From: Aliiroseovarius marinus
GTDB lineage: Bacteria; Pseudomonadota; Alphaproteobacteria; Rhodobacterales; Rhodobacteraceae
Reading direction: 5' to 3'
Assembly: GCF_004360145.1 (NCBI RefSeq)
Contig: NZ_SAIT01000022.1
Location: 1 to 38,917, forward strand
Length of the DNA stretch: 38,917 nt
The notes below the pieces were generated by a model, which was not told where the DNA came from, made no database searches, and saw only the letters and a list, made by a program, of their open reading frames with translations. Position 1 is the stretch's first letter. Every line of letters starts with the position of its first letter. Position numbers and translations under genes: made by a program. This document shows positions 8,043 to 16,779 of this stretch, one piece after another.

Positions 8043-9076
8043 CAGTGATCCTCGAACACCTCCGGCATGAAGGCGGGTTCGCGATCCAGCCAAGTGGGGA
8101 TCGGAAGGCCCTTTTCACGCAGGAAGTCCGGGTTGAACAGCTTCGACTGATAGCGCGTGCCGTAGTCGCACAGGACGGTCACAATCGTGTGGCCCGGCCC
8201 CATTTCGCGCGCCATGCGCATGGCGCCGGCCACGTTGATGCCCGACGAGCCACCAAGGCACAGGCCTTCGTCCTGCAGCAGGTCGAAGATAACCGGCAGC
8301 GCTTCGTCGTCAGGGATTTGGAACCGCATGTCCGGCGTGAAGCCCTCAAGGTTCGCGGTGATCCGCCCCTGCCCGATCCCTTCGGTGATCGAGCCACCTT
8401 CGGGCGCCGCGGTGCCGGTTTCATACAGCGAATACAGGCCCGACCCCATCGGGTCGCTGAGCGCGACCTTCACGCCTTTGGGCTGCAATGCCATACCGAC
8501 GCCGGCCAGCGTGCCGCCCGATCCAACCGCGCAGGTGAAGCCATCCACTTTGCCATCGGTCTGTGCCCAGATCTCGGGCCCTGTGCCTTCAATATGCGCC
8601 TGACGGTTGGCCACGTTGTCAAACTGGTTGGCCCAGATCGCACCCGCCGGTTCGCTTTCGTTCAGCTTCTCGGCCAGACGGCGCGAGTAATGCACGTAGT
8701 TGTTGGGGTTCTTGTAGGGAACGGCTGGCACTTGAACCAGTTCGGCCCCGGCCAAACGGATCATGTCTTTCTTTTCTTCGGACTGGGTTTCCGGGATCAC
8801 GATCACCGTCTTGAAGCCCATCGAAGCGCCCACGAGCGCAAGGCCGATCCCGGTGTTGCCCGCCGTGCCTTCGACGATCGTGCCACCCGGCTTCAGCGCA
8901 CCACGCGCCACGGCATCACGGATGATGAACAGCGCCGCGCGGTCCTTGACGGACTGGCCCGGGTTCATGAACTCGGCCTTGCCCAGAATTTCACAGCCGG
9001 TCGCCTCAGAGGCTGCCTTCAGCCGGATCAGAGGCGTGTTGCCCACGGTTGCTTCGAGATCGCGTTTGATGTCCAT
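8042..9076 (-). CDS. cysK: Cysteine synthase A
   Basis: A 344-residue PLP enzyme that makes L-cysteine from O-acetylserine and sulfide. The PLP lysine is Lys44 in PGQSVKDRAA, the phosphate-binding or substrate loop is EGTAGNTGIG, and the PLP-phosphate glycine loop is GSGGTLAG. The length and the YKNPNNYVHYSRRLAEKL insertion fit the longer cysteine synthase of Rhodobacterales. The gene follows trgA and trgB as in Rhodobacter sphaeroides, where trgAB and cysK were described as a tellurite-resistance locus. Its stop overlaps the start of the channel gene. Confidence 0.95.
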   Translation of the reverse strand: MDIKRDLEATVGNTPLIRLKAASEATGCEILGKAEFMNPGQSVKDRAALFIIRDAVARGALKPGGTIVEGTAGNTGIGLALVGASMGFKTVIVIPETQSEEKKDMIRLAGAELVQVPAVPYKNPNNYVHYSRRLAEKLNESEPAGAIWANQFDNVANRQAHIEGTGPEIWAQTDGKVDGFTCAVGSGGTLAGVGMALQPKGVKVALSDPMGSGLYSLYETGTAAPEGGSITEGIGQGRITANLEGFTPDMRFQIPDDEALPVIFDLLQDEGLCLGGSSGINVAGAMRMAREMGPGHTIVTVLCDYGTRYQSKLFNPDFLREKGLPIPTWLDREPAFMPEVFEDH

Positions 9077-9148
9077 TTTCCAGCCCTTTATCGCGCGTCG
9101 TTTCTACCATCTGTATGACCTGACAATAGGCGGTTCAAGGGCCGAGCA

Positions 9149-10285
9149 TCACGAATGCGTGCGCAAATTCTGCCGATTGGCCGCCAACCAGAAGGCCGCA
9201 AGGATCAACGGGCCAACATTTGCCTCGCCCGAGGTGATCAGTTCCATCAGGCGATCAAAGGGAATGACGTGGCTGCGAATGTCTTCGGCCTCGCTCTCGA
9301 CGCCGCCAATGCCGCCTGCATCATCGGGAAGATCACACAGGGCAATGAAGGGGTAAAAGAACTCGGTATTCGCACCGGGGCTGGGATAATGCGGCGTCAG
9401 CGGGATCAGGCGATCAAGCGTAAGCCCGGCTTCCTCCATAGCTTCGCGGCGCACGCTGTCTTCTGGCGCTTCGCCCCCATCGATCCGGCCCGCAATGGGT
9501 TCAAGCAGCCACGGGTGCACATCGCCCCGGATCAGCGGCCCCATGCGGAACTGTTCAATCACCAACACGCGATCGCGCACAGGGTCATAGGGCAGCACGA
9601 TCACCGCATCCCCACCGACGAAGGCAGCACGGTCGACAACCTCACTCATCTCACCGGTATATTTCCGGAAGGACAGCTCTTGCTCTTCCAGCGTGAAGTA
9701 ATTGGCATAGGGACGACTACGGCGCGTTACGGTAATGTCTTGCACCCCGTAGTCTGCACGCAACATCGTCGGCGCCGGTTCAGACCGCGCGCGCACCCGG
9801 CTGGAGGCGCGCGTTCGGATCATGGGAAAGCGTCGCGCGATTTCGTCTGGCGAGACATGCCCAAAGCCCTCCATCACTTCTTTCGCGGCCTCAACGGTCA
9901 TCGCGCCGTACTTGGCTTCCCAGTCGCTCAGATTCCAGACGGCTCCGGGCGTCCACAAGCCGGGGGTCGGGAAATAGACTTGCGTCTGGACTTCTTCGCC
10001 ATCGGGCTCGACCCGCACCGTGACATCTTCCAGAGCATAGTCAAATCCACCCTCATAGAAGTTGAGCCGCGCGACATCCTGATCCGACAGATCCTGAACC
10101 AAAAGCCCGCGCAACAGAGCTGAGGCATCACCTTCAGAGATCATCGGAAAGGGCTGATTTTTAACCCAATTTGCGACATGACCGGACAACACCGCGGGGC
10201 TGATGCGACAGGTGCTTTCGCCCCCCAAAACCAAATCCAGAAGCGGGCGATGGCACAGGGTGCCATAAAAGAACAACGAATTCAC
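9149..10285 (-). CDS. trgB: TrgB-like fusion of gamma-glutamylcyclotransferase-type and NUDIX domains
   Basis: A 378-residue protein. Residues 1-110 begin LFFYGTLCHRPLLDLVLG, the AIG2/gamma-glutamylcyclotransferase-like signature. The C-terminal half has a complete Nudix box (G-x5-E-x7-REAMEEAGL) and the HPWLLEPIAGRIDGG stretch of ADP-sugar pyrophosphatases. It probably hydrolyses a nucleoside diphosphate derivative; the substrate is unknown. I chose GTG 10285 because AGGGATCCT precedes it and the YGTL motif then lies at the usual distance; ATG 10321 would overrun toward trgA. The gap to trgA is 45 bp. The TrgB name rests on this architecture and the trgA neighbour. Confidence 0.85.
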   Translation of the reverse strand: MNSLFFYGTLCHRPLLDLVLGGESTCRISPAVLSGHVANWVKNQPFPMISEGDASALLRGLLVQDLSDQDVARLNFYEGGFDYALEDVTVRVEPDGEEVQTQVYFPTPGLWTPGAVWNLSDWEAKYGAMTVEAAKEVMEGFGHVSPDEIARRFPMIRTRASSRVRARSEPAPTMLRADYGVQDITVTRRSRPYANYFTLEEQELSFRKYTGEMSEVVDRAAFVGGDAVIVLPYDPVRDRVLVIEQFRMGPLIRGDVHPWLLEPIAGRIDGGEAPEDSVRREAMEEAGLTLDRLIPLTPHYPSPGANTEFFYPFIALCDLPDDAGGIGGVESEAEDIRSHVIPFDRLMELITSGEANVGPLILAAFWLAANRQNLRTHS

Positions 10286-10330
10286 AGGATCCCTTTCACG
10301 TCTGCATGCGGTACGGCGCACACAGATGCA

Positions 10331-10771
10331 CTATCCCCATTTTCGAGCCGCGTAAAAGGCAGAAGATGACGCAATAAACGCGCCGAGGATCGCGACCGCC
10401 GCAATTTCCGCAGTCGTAAATTCTACCGCAAAATCAAAGCCGATGATGAAGATATCCTGCAGCGCCTCGATCGGCCCCTCATATCGCTTGCGCAAAGAGT
10501 TACTGATCATCTGGGAGAACGAGAAGGTAAACAGGGTGACAAACACCTGTACGAACAGCGTCGTCCCGGCATTCGCCCCGGCGGTTCCAAGCCCCCGATC
10601 TGCGCGCGGACCCAGATAGAACCAGCCGACGAACAACCCGGCAAAGGCACAGGTCGGCGACAAATAGGACAGGTCCCTGCCCTCGGGCATCAGGGGTTTG
10701 ACCAACTCTCCACACAGCCAACCGACAGCAGCCAAAATAATTGCAGAGATCAGTTTTGCGGCTGTGGGCAT
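10331..10771 (-). CDS. trgA: TrgA family membrane protein
   Basis: A 146-residue integral membrane protein with about four hydrophobic segments (LISAIILAAVGWLCGELV, SPTCAFAGLFVGWFYLG, TLFVQVFVTLFTFSFSQMI, IAAVAILGAFIASSSAFYAA). The pattern and the adjoining trgB and cysK identify the TrgA family linked to tellurite resistance in Rhodobacter. The mechanism is not known. ATG 10771 is preceded by GGAAG at 5 nt; the upstream in-frame start at 10810 lacks such support. It is the first gene of a five-gene minus-strand run. Confidence 0.85.
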   Translation of the reverse strand: MPTAAKLISAIILAAVGWLCGELVKPLMPEGRDLSYLSPTCAFAGLFVGWFYLGPRADRGLGTAGANAGTTLFVQVFVTLFTFSFSQMISNSLRKRYEGPIEALQDIFIIGFDFAVEFTTAEIAAVAILGAFIASSSAFYAARKWG

Positions 10772-10867
10772 AGGTCTTCCGTATTCAAGGCGCGTGGTCG
10801 TTCTTACCAAATCGTTAAGATCTGCTTATGGCCATATTATGGCGTAAAGCACGACAGTAAAACAGAA

Positions 10868-12076
10868 TTACCCGGACCTCCGCGACACGGTCAACTGCAC
10901 CACATCGCAGCTTCCGGAATGGAACGCTGCCGCGCATGAGGTCAAATAGAAATTCCACATCCGGCGAAATTTGTCATCAAATCCCATCGGCGCAATTTTG
11001 CCCCAACTGTCGTTGAAACGGTCAAACCAGCGGCGCAATGTGACCGAGTAGCTTTCACCGAACTCGATCCGGTTTTGCGTGTCCAGACCGGCGCGTGCAA
11101 CTTCGTCCTGCAGCACGGTTTTTGACGGCAACATGCCGCCCGGGAAGATGTATTTCTGTATGAAATCAACACCTTTTCGATAGGCATCAAACCTGCGCTC
11201 GGCAATGGTGATGATCTGAAGCGTGGCCTTCGCGCCGGGCTTCAGGCAGGATTTCACCGTCTCAAAGTAAACTGGCCAGTATTTCTCGCCGACCGCCTCG
11301 AACATCTCGATCGAGGCGATGCCGTCATATTGGCCCGTCTCGTCGCGGTAGTCCTGCATCTTGATCTCGACCATGTCGGACAGGCCCGCGCGCTGCAGAC
11401 GTTCGACTGCATAATCATGCTGCTCTTGGCTGATGGTCAGGCCGGTCACGCGGATCCCCTTGCGTGCGGCGTGCTCGGCAAAGCCGCCCCAGCCACAGCC
11501 GATTTCCAGCACGTGATCCCCCGGCCCCACGCCCATTTCGTCGATCATGGACGCGTATTTCGCCTCTTGCGCGCGTTCGAGGCTTTCCTGCCCCGTTTCA
11601 AACAGCGCCGAGGAGTAGGTCATCGTGTCATCCAGCCACGCTTGATAGAAGTCATTGCCCAGATCGTAATGGGCCGAGATGTTCTTCTTCGCCTGTTTCT
11701 TGGTGTTGGCGCGCATCAGGTGGCGCAGACGTTCATAGGCGCGCAGGAATATCTGGCCGGGAAACCCGTCATAGACCATGTCATTGTCGTCCTGCACCAG
11801 ATCCAGAAAGGCCTGTAGATCCGGCGTCGACCAGCCACCTTCGATATAGGCGTCACAAAAGCCCAGATCCCCTTCGCGGATCAGGCGGGCGAAAACGTCT
11901 GGATCATGAACGTGAAGCTCGGCCACGTAACCGGGCTGTGCCGCCTCTGCCCGAAACCGGCGTCCGTCGGGCATCACGAAGTCCAAACGGCCTTTGTTCA
12001 TGCGTTTGGCGATCGCAAACACTTGCGCGAAATAGCGCGGCAGATCGCTTTGATCTTTGGTCTCTGTCAGGATCAT
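10868..12076 (-). CDS. Cyclopropane-fatty-acyl-phospholipid synthase family methyltransferase
   Basis: A 402-residue SAM-dependent enzyme of the CFA synthase family, which transfers a methylene or methyl group to unsaturated acyl chains of membrane phospholipids. The family signature ISAHYDLGNDFYQAWLDD covers residues 133-150. The SAM motif VLEIGCGWGG is at 189-198, and FIQKYIFPGGMLPS sits in the C-terminal half. AGGGGTGTGAC precedes the ATG. It stands alone between trgA and the class V aminotransferase. A related methylating enzyme of the family cannot be excluded from sequence alone. Confidence 0.9.
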   Translation of the reverse strand: MILTETKDQSDLPRYFAQVFAIAKRMNKGRLDFVMPDGRRFRAEAAQPGYVAELHVHDPDVFARLIREGDLGFCDAYIEGGWSTPDLQAFLDLVQDDNDMVYDGFPGQIFLRAYERLRHLMRANTKKQAKKNISAHYDLGNDFYQAWLDDTMTYSSALFETGQESLERAQEAKYASMIDEMGVGPGDHVLEIGCGWGGFAEHAARKGIRVTGLTISQEQHDYAVERLQRAGLSDMVEIKMQDYRDETGQYDGIASIEMFEAVGEKYWPVYFETVKSCLKPGAKATLQIITIAERRFDAYRKGVDFIQKYIFPGGMLPSKTVLQDEVARAGLDTQNRIEFGESYSVTLRRWFDRFNDSWGKIAPMGFDDKFRRMWNFYLTSCAAAFHSGSCDVVQLTVSRRSG

Positions 12077-12191
12077 GTCACACCCCTGAAGCCTCGAAAT
12101 ACTGCTAAAAGGCTATGTCGGGCATGGGTAAGCTGACAAGGTGGCTGCTGTGCAACTGCGGAAAACGGCTTTGCAAATGCAGTATTTAGGG

Positions 12192-12224
12192 GCGCTGCCC
12201 CGGCCTACGCGACCGGGACAGCGC
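12192..12224 (-). terminator. Strong hairpin after the class V aminotransferase gene
   Basis: Arms of 12 bp at 12192-12203 and 12213-12224 pair with a single mismatch or wobble around a 9-nt loop, 8 bases beyond the stop. No clear T tract follows, so it may need Rho or only protect the transcript. Confidence 0.4.
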
Positions 12225-12232
12225 AAGAAACC

Positions 12233-13459
12233 TCAGAGCACCTGATCCAGTGCGTCGATCAGTTTCGCGACCTCTTCTTCGGTCGTGTAATGGGTGAAGC
12301 TGACGCGCAAAACACCGTGTGCGGGGTCTACCCCCTGCGCCTGAAGCGCGCGCACAGCATAAAAATCACCGCCGCCCGCCATGATGCCCTTCGGTACCAA
12401 GGCCGCCGCCAGATCCTCGCCCGGAATACCCGAGGCCAGCGACACAGTCGGTGCCCGATTGGCCGCCACCGACGGCCCCAGCAGACGGACCGAATTCTTG
12501 GCGGTGGCGTAGTCCAGAAGCGGCAGCAGCAGCTTCACCTCGTGATCACGCATCAGGGCGTGGGCGGCAGCGGCCAGTTGCGTTGCGTCCCCTGATGCAC
12601 CGTGATGCGTTGCCAAGGCCTCCATGTAATCCGCCATCCCGGCGGACGCCGCCACTTGCGCATGGTCCGGCCCTGCGGGGGTGAAGCGTTTATAAAGGCT
12701 ATCCGCGTTGAAATAATGCGCCTGATTGGGCAGCGTTTCCCCAAGGGCGCGGCGGATCACCATGATGCCCTGATGTGGGCCATAGGTCTTATAGGCTGAA
12801 AACAGATAGATATCTGCACCCAGATCATCGACATTCACAAAGCCATGCGGGGCGTAGCTGACGCCATCCACGCAACTATAAGCCCCCGCCGCGCGGGCGG
12901 TGGCGCAGATCGCTTTCACATCGTTGATCTCGCCCACCACGTTCGAGCAATGGGGGAAGCAGACCAGTTTTACCTTACCGTCGCCCAGAAGGTCCTCCAG
13001 TGCGGCGGGGTCCAGATGTCCGGTCTCGGGGTCAATCTGCCATTCGCGGACGTCAAACCCTTCGTCGGCGAGACGGCGCCACGGGCCAGAGTTCGCTTCG
13101 TGATCCTGATTGGTGACGACAATTGCATCACCCGGCGACAGGTGCTGCCGGAACGCTTGTGCCAGAACGTAAGTATTCTGAGTGGTGGACGGCCCGAAGG
13201 ACAGCTCGTCCGTGTCGACGCCCATCATGGCCGCCAAGCGCGCGCGCGCCTCGTCCATTTCTTCCCCGGCCAGTCGCGAGGCATCATAGGGCGCATAGGG
13301 CTGCACTTTGCGCTGCGTGTAGTAGCGGGTCAGGCGGTCGATCACAGGTTTGCAGGTGTACGACCCACCCGCGTTCTCGAAAAACGCTTGGCCCTGCAAT
13401 GAGGGTTCAGAAAACGCGGGGAATTGCGCACGTACCCAGTTTACATCAAGCTCAGCCAT
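12233..13459 (-). CDS. Cysteine desulfurase-like class V aminotransferase
   Basis: A 408-residue PLP enzyme of the class V aminotransferase fold. The Schiff-base lysine is Lys224 in FSAYKTYGPHQG, and Asp198 (CVDGVSYAPHG) would contact the PLP nitrogen. The N-terminal FFENAGGSYTCKPVID and FGPSTTQNTY match the VC1184-like cysteine desulfurase-related group. The substrate is not known; I see no evident active-site cysteine loop as in IscS. AAGGAG precedes the ATG. The gene stands alone and ends with a hairpin. Confidence 0.85.
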   Translation of the reverse strand: MAELDVNWVRAQFPAFSEPSLQGQAFFENAGGSYTCKPVIDRLTRYYTQRKVQPYAPYDASRLAGEEMDEARARLAAMMGVDTDELSFGPSTTQNTYVLAQAFRQHLSPGDAIVVTNQDHEANSGPWRRLADEGFDVREWQIDPETGHLDPAALEDLLGDGKVKLVCFPHCSNVVGEINDVKAICATARAAGAYSCVDGVSYAPHGFVNVDDLGADIYLFSAYKTYGPHQGIMVIRRALGETLPNQAHYFNADSLYKRFTPAGPDHAQVAASAGMADYMEALATHHGASGDATQLAAAAHALMRDHEVKLLLPLLDYATAKNSVRLLGPSVAANRAPTVSLASGIPGEDLAAALVPKGIMAGGGDFYAVRALQAQGVDPAHGVLRVSFTHYTTEEEVAKLIDALDQVL

Positions 13460-13618
13460 CGCAGGCTCCTTTTTTGGTGTGTCGGGGGGGATTGTCCTGC
13501 CCCCTGAGTTTCAAGGTCAGGCAGGTCTTCCAGCCAGCCCGCAGATCTATGGCGACCGGGGCAGATCCGTGCGGTGACGGAACACCCAATCGCTAGGACG
13601 CGCCACGCTGTGGGTCAA

Positions 13619-13645
13619 GAAAAAAGAGGCCCCGAGGGGCCTCTT
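13619..13645 (-). terminator. Rho-independent terminator of the BCCT gene
   Basis: An 8-9-bp GC-rich stem (13625-13633 with 13636-13644) is followed on the minus strand by six T residues. It lies 24 bases beyond the transporter stop. Confidence 0.85.
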
Positions 13646-13668
13646 CCAAAGCCTTATCTGTGGTCGCC

Positions 13669-15249
13669 TTAGCGGCGGCGTTCAGCCCGCAGCCCCAGGA
13701 AGATCGAAACGCACATCAAGACCAGCACAATCGCAAACGGGAAGCCCGTGGCGATCGCTGCGGCCTGCAGCGCACCAAGACCACCACCTAGCAACAGTGC
13801 AATTGCGATGGCACCTTCCAAGATGCACCAGAACACACGCTGTGCGGTCGGCGCATCGGTCTTACCACCCGCCGTGATCGCATCGATCACTAGCGACCCC
13901 GAGTCCGACGAGGTCACGAAGAACACGATGACCAGAATGATGCCAATGAAGCTCAGAACACCTGTCAGCGGGAAGGCTTCGAACATGGTGAACATTTTCA
14001 CTTCCAGAGCGGCGTCTTTCAGAGCCTGACCACCATCACCCATCACTTGGTCCAGTGCAGCACCGCCGAAAACGGTCATCCACAGTGCACCAACAATGGT
14101 CGGGATGATCAGAACGCAGGTCACAAACTCGCGGATGGTCCGACCACGCGAGATGCGTGCAATGAACATACCGACGAAGGGTGACCAACTGATCCACCAC
14201 GCCCAGTAGAAGGCAGTCCAGCCTTGCATGAAGTTGGTGTCTTCACGGCCAACCACACCCGACAGTGCCGGCAGGTTCACCATATAGGCCCACATGTTGT
14301 CGAAGAAGCCGGTCAAGATGGCAAGGGTCGGGCCAACGATGATCACAAGTATCAACAGGATGGCGGCCAAAACCATATTGGCTTCCGACAGGCGTTTCAC
14401 GCCTTTGTCCAGCCCCGCCACAACCGAAATCAGCGCAAAGCCGGTGATCAGAACGATCAGAAGCACTTTCATACCATCGCTAATTGGCACGCCGAACAAA
14501 TAGTTCAGACCACCCAGCGCCTGGCTTGCGCCCAGACCCAGCGAGGTTGCCAGACCAAAGATGGTCGCGAACACGGCAAGCACGTCGATGATGTGGCCCA
14601 GAATGCCCCAGGTTGCTTCACCAAACAGCGGATAGAACACCGAGCGCATGGTCAGCGGCAGGCCACGGTTGAAGCTGAAGAAGGCCAGTGCCAGCGCAAC
14701 AACGGCATAGACCGCCCAGGGGTGCAGCCCCCAGTGGAAGATCGTGGCAGCCATTGCCAGATCGCGCGACGCAACCGCATCGCCCGCGGCAGCACCCAGC
14801 GGTGCCCAGTCGGTGCGTAGGCCGTTCTCGACAGCCGAACCGCCCATCGAGCTTCCGAAGTGCGAGATCGGCTCGGCCACGCCCCAGAACACCAGACCGA
14901 TGCCCATACCAGCGGCAAACAGCATCGCGAACCATCCCATGTAGGAATAGTCAGGGCGCGCGTCATCACCACCCAGACGGATCGACCCATAGGGCGTCAC
15001 GATCAAGAACAGCGAAAACAGAACGAAGATGTTACATGCCAGCATGAACACCCAGTCAAAGCTACTGGTCAGCGCAGGGCGCAGCCAGCCGAAGAAATCA
15101 CCGGCTTGCTCTTTAAAAACCAATGAAAAAAAGACAAATGCCAGAATGGTCAGGCCGGACACCAGAAAGACGGGATTATGTACATCCAACCCGAAAATCT
15201 GGACGTTGTCCTGACCGACCTCATAGTCGGTTTCAGTCTCTGTCCCCAT
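13669..15249 (-). CDS. BCCT family transporter (betaine/choline/carnitine type)
   Basis: A 526-residue inner-membrane protein with about twelve segments. The BCCT glycine motif GMGIGLVFWGVAEP is present, as is the family signature TAFYWAWWISWSPFVGMFIARISRGRTIREF. Family members take up glycine betaine, choline, carnitine or DMSP with sodium or protons for osmoprotection. With dmdA 1.5 kb upstream, DMSP uptake is an attractive but unproven inference; the sequence does not fix the substrate. A perfect AAGGAGGAGATAT ribosome site precedes the ATG. The gene is monocistronic with its own terminator. Confidence 0.92.
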   Translation of the reverse strand: MGTETETDYEVGQDNVQIFGLDVHNPVFLVSGLTILAFVFFSLVFKEQAGDFFGWLRPALTSSFDWVFMLACNIFVLFSLFLIVTPYGSIRLGGDDARPDYSYMGWFAMLFAAGMGIGLVFWGVAEPISHFGSSMGGSAVENGLRTDWAPLGAAAGDAVASRDLAMAATIFHWGLHPWAVYAVVALALAFFSFNRGLPLTMRSVFYPLFGEATWGILGHIIDVLAVFATIFGLATSLGLGASQALGGLNYLFGVPISDGMKVLLIVLITGFALISVVAGLDKGVKRLSEANMVLAAILLILVIIVGPTLAILTGFFDNMWAYMVNLPALSGVVGREDTNFMQGWTAFYWAWWISWSPFVGMFIARISRGRTIREFVTCVLIIPTIVGALWMTVFGGAALDQVMGDGGQALKDAALEVKMFTMFEAFPLTGVLSFIGIILVIVFFVTSSDSGSLVIDAITAGGKTDAPTAQRVFWCILEGAIAIALLLGGGLGALQAAAIATGFPFAIVLVLMCVSIFLGLRAERRR

Positions 15250-15424
15250 GGATATCTCCTCCTTTTAGGACTGTGAAGTGCGCGGAACTTGGGCGTGATC
15301 ACAGTGAGGAAATTGGGGTATTGGGACTGAAAACGGGCCGAAAACGACCTTTTTGTCGCCTTCTGCAGGACCGCAAAAACACGCACAGTCTGGCGGGTTT
15401 GGCACCTTTTCTATTCGCGACAGA

Positions 15425-15784
15425 TCATGTGCCGGATGCGCCTTTGTCGTGATTCTTGGCCATTTCCTGAAGCTCTGCATCCAGCGGCCAGCGTTTCGCG
15501 GCGGCTTCCAGCAGGTCTCCGGGATAATAATCCCCCTCGGCCAAGGGATCCTGCCGTAGCACGTTCAGCGCGAAGGGTTTCAAAACGTCCGCACCGATAT
15601 CTTGCGAAATCATGATGCGCAGGTCTTCGGTAGTGAATTGTCCAAGAGGTTTCTTGCGCAGCGACGTGGTTGTCGCCACCAGATACGACGCGCAGCACGG
15701 CGTCGGCCAACGCTGCCCGTCAATCTCTTCCAATGTTTTGTTGGCGAGGGACGCGATCACGCGCCCCTCATCTTGTTCAGGCAT
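15425..15784 (-). CDS. CdiI-type contact-dependent inhibition immunity-like protein
   Basis: A 119-residue soluble protein. The stretch LRKKPLGQFTTEDLRIMISQDIG followed by EGDYYPGDLL is the pattern I know from one family of contact-dependent growth inhibition immunity proteins. No CdiA-like toxin or CdiB transporter is in the window, so it is an orphan. Its start overlaps the acuI stop by 8 nt, making it the last gene of the dmdA operon. The family name rests on motif memory and should be treated as moderate. A housekeeping role linked to this operon is possible. Confidence 0.65.
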   Translation of the reverse strand: MPEQDEGRVIASLANKTLEEIDGQRWPTPCCASYLVATTTSLRKKPLGQFTTEDLRIMISQDIGADVLKPFALNVLRQDPLAEGDYYPGDLLEAAAKRWPLDAELQEMAKNHDKGASGT

Positions 15785-16769
15785 TCACATCCACCACGAC
15801 ACGACCTTTGACACCCCCTTTTAGGATGTCAGCCCCCAGTCCGGGAAGGTCCTCCAGTGTCGCAGGGGTGATCATCGCCTCAAGCTTGTCCATCGGCAGA
15901 TCCGTGGCAATGCGCTGCCATGCGCGCACGCGGTTGTCGTAAGGCTGCATGACCGAGTCGATGCCCAAGAGGTTCACGCCGCGCAGCAGGAAGGGAATGA
16001 CGGTTGCAGGCAGATGTGCGCCGCCCGCCAGACCAACCGCCGACACGGACGCCCCGTATTTCATCTGGCCCAATACGCGCGCCAGCATGTCGCCGCCCAC
16101 GGCGTCTACGCAGCCAGCCCATGTCTCGGCTTCCAGCGGGCGTTTTGTGGTTTCGTTCAGCTCTTCACGTGCGACGATGGTGGTGGCGCCCAGCGACTTC
16201 AGGTAGTCGGCCTGATCCGCGCGGCCGGTCACGGCAGCGACCTCGTAGCCCAGATTGGCCAGAATGGCGGTCGCAACCGATCCAACACCGCCCGCAGCAC
16301 CGGTCACCAGCACGGGACCCTGCCCCGGCTTCAATCCATGATCTTCCAGCGCCATCACCGCCAGCATCGAGGTGAAGCCAGCAGTTCCGACAGCCATCGC
16401 CTGACGGGTGGTCAGACCTTCGGGCAGCGGCACCAGCTTGTCGGCTGAAATACGTGCCTTCTGGGCATACCCGCCCCACGACACCTCGCCCACGCGCCAG
16501 CCGGTCAGCACGACCTTATCGCCGGGTTTGTAACGGTCATCATCCGACGCCTCTACGGTGCCTGCATAGTCGATCCCCGGCACGTGAGGATAGTTGCGCA
16601 CCAGCCCGCCGCCTTTGGCCGACAAGCACAGCCCATCCTTGTAGTTCACGGTCGAGTATTCCACAGCGACGGTCACATTGCCCTCGGGCAGCGCATCCGT
16701 GTCGATTTCCTTGATCGACGCGGCGGCAAGGCCTTCGTCGTTTTGCTCCATCATCAATGCCTTGAACAT
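15777..16769 (-). CDS. acuI: Acrylyl-CoA reductase (AcuI-type MDR oxidoreductase)
   Basis: A 330-residue medium-chain dehydrogenase/reductase without the catalytic zinc cysteines. The NADPH-binding GAAGGVGS lies at residues 157-164, and STVNYKDGLCLSAKGG plus YPHVPGIDYAGTV fit the AcuI/YhdH group. AcuI reduces acryloyl-CoA to propionyl-CoA and so removes the toxic product of DMSP cleavage. ATG 16769 follows GAGGAG and lies 10 bp after the dmdA stop, the arrangement known from roseobacters. The in-frame start at 16799 would overlap dmdA and lacks a ribosome site. Confidence 0.93.
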   Translation of the reverse strand: MFKALMMEQNDEGLAAASIKEIDTDALPEGNVTVAVEYSTVNYKDGLCLSAKGGGLVRNYPHVPGIDYAGTVEASDDDRYKPGDKVVLTGWRVGEVSWGGYAQKARISADKLVPLPEGLTTRQAMAVGTAGFTSMLAVMALEDHGLKPGQGPVLVTGAAGGVGSVATAILANLGYEVAAVTGRADQADYLKSLGATTIVAREELNETTKRPLEAETWAGCVDAVGGDMLARVLGQMKYGASVSAVGLAGGAHLPATVIPFLLRGVNLLGIDSVMQPYDNRVRAWQRIATDLPMDKLEAMITPATLEDLPGLGADILKGGVKGRVVVDVNA

Positions 16770-16779
16770 TGTCGTCTCC

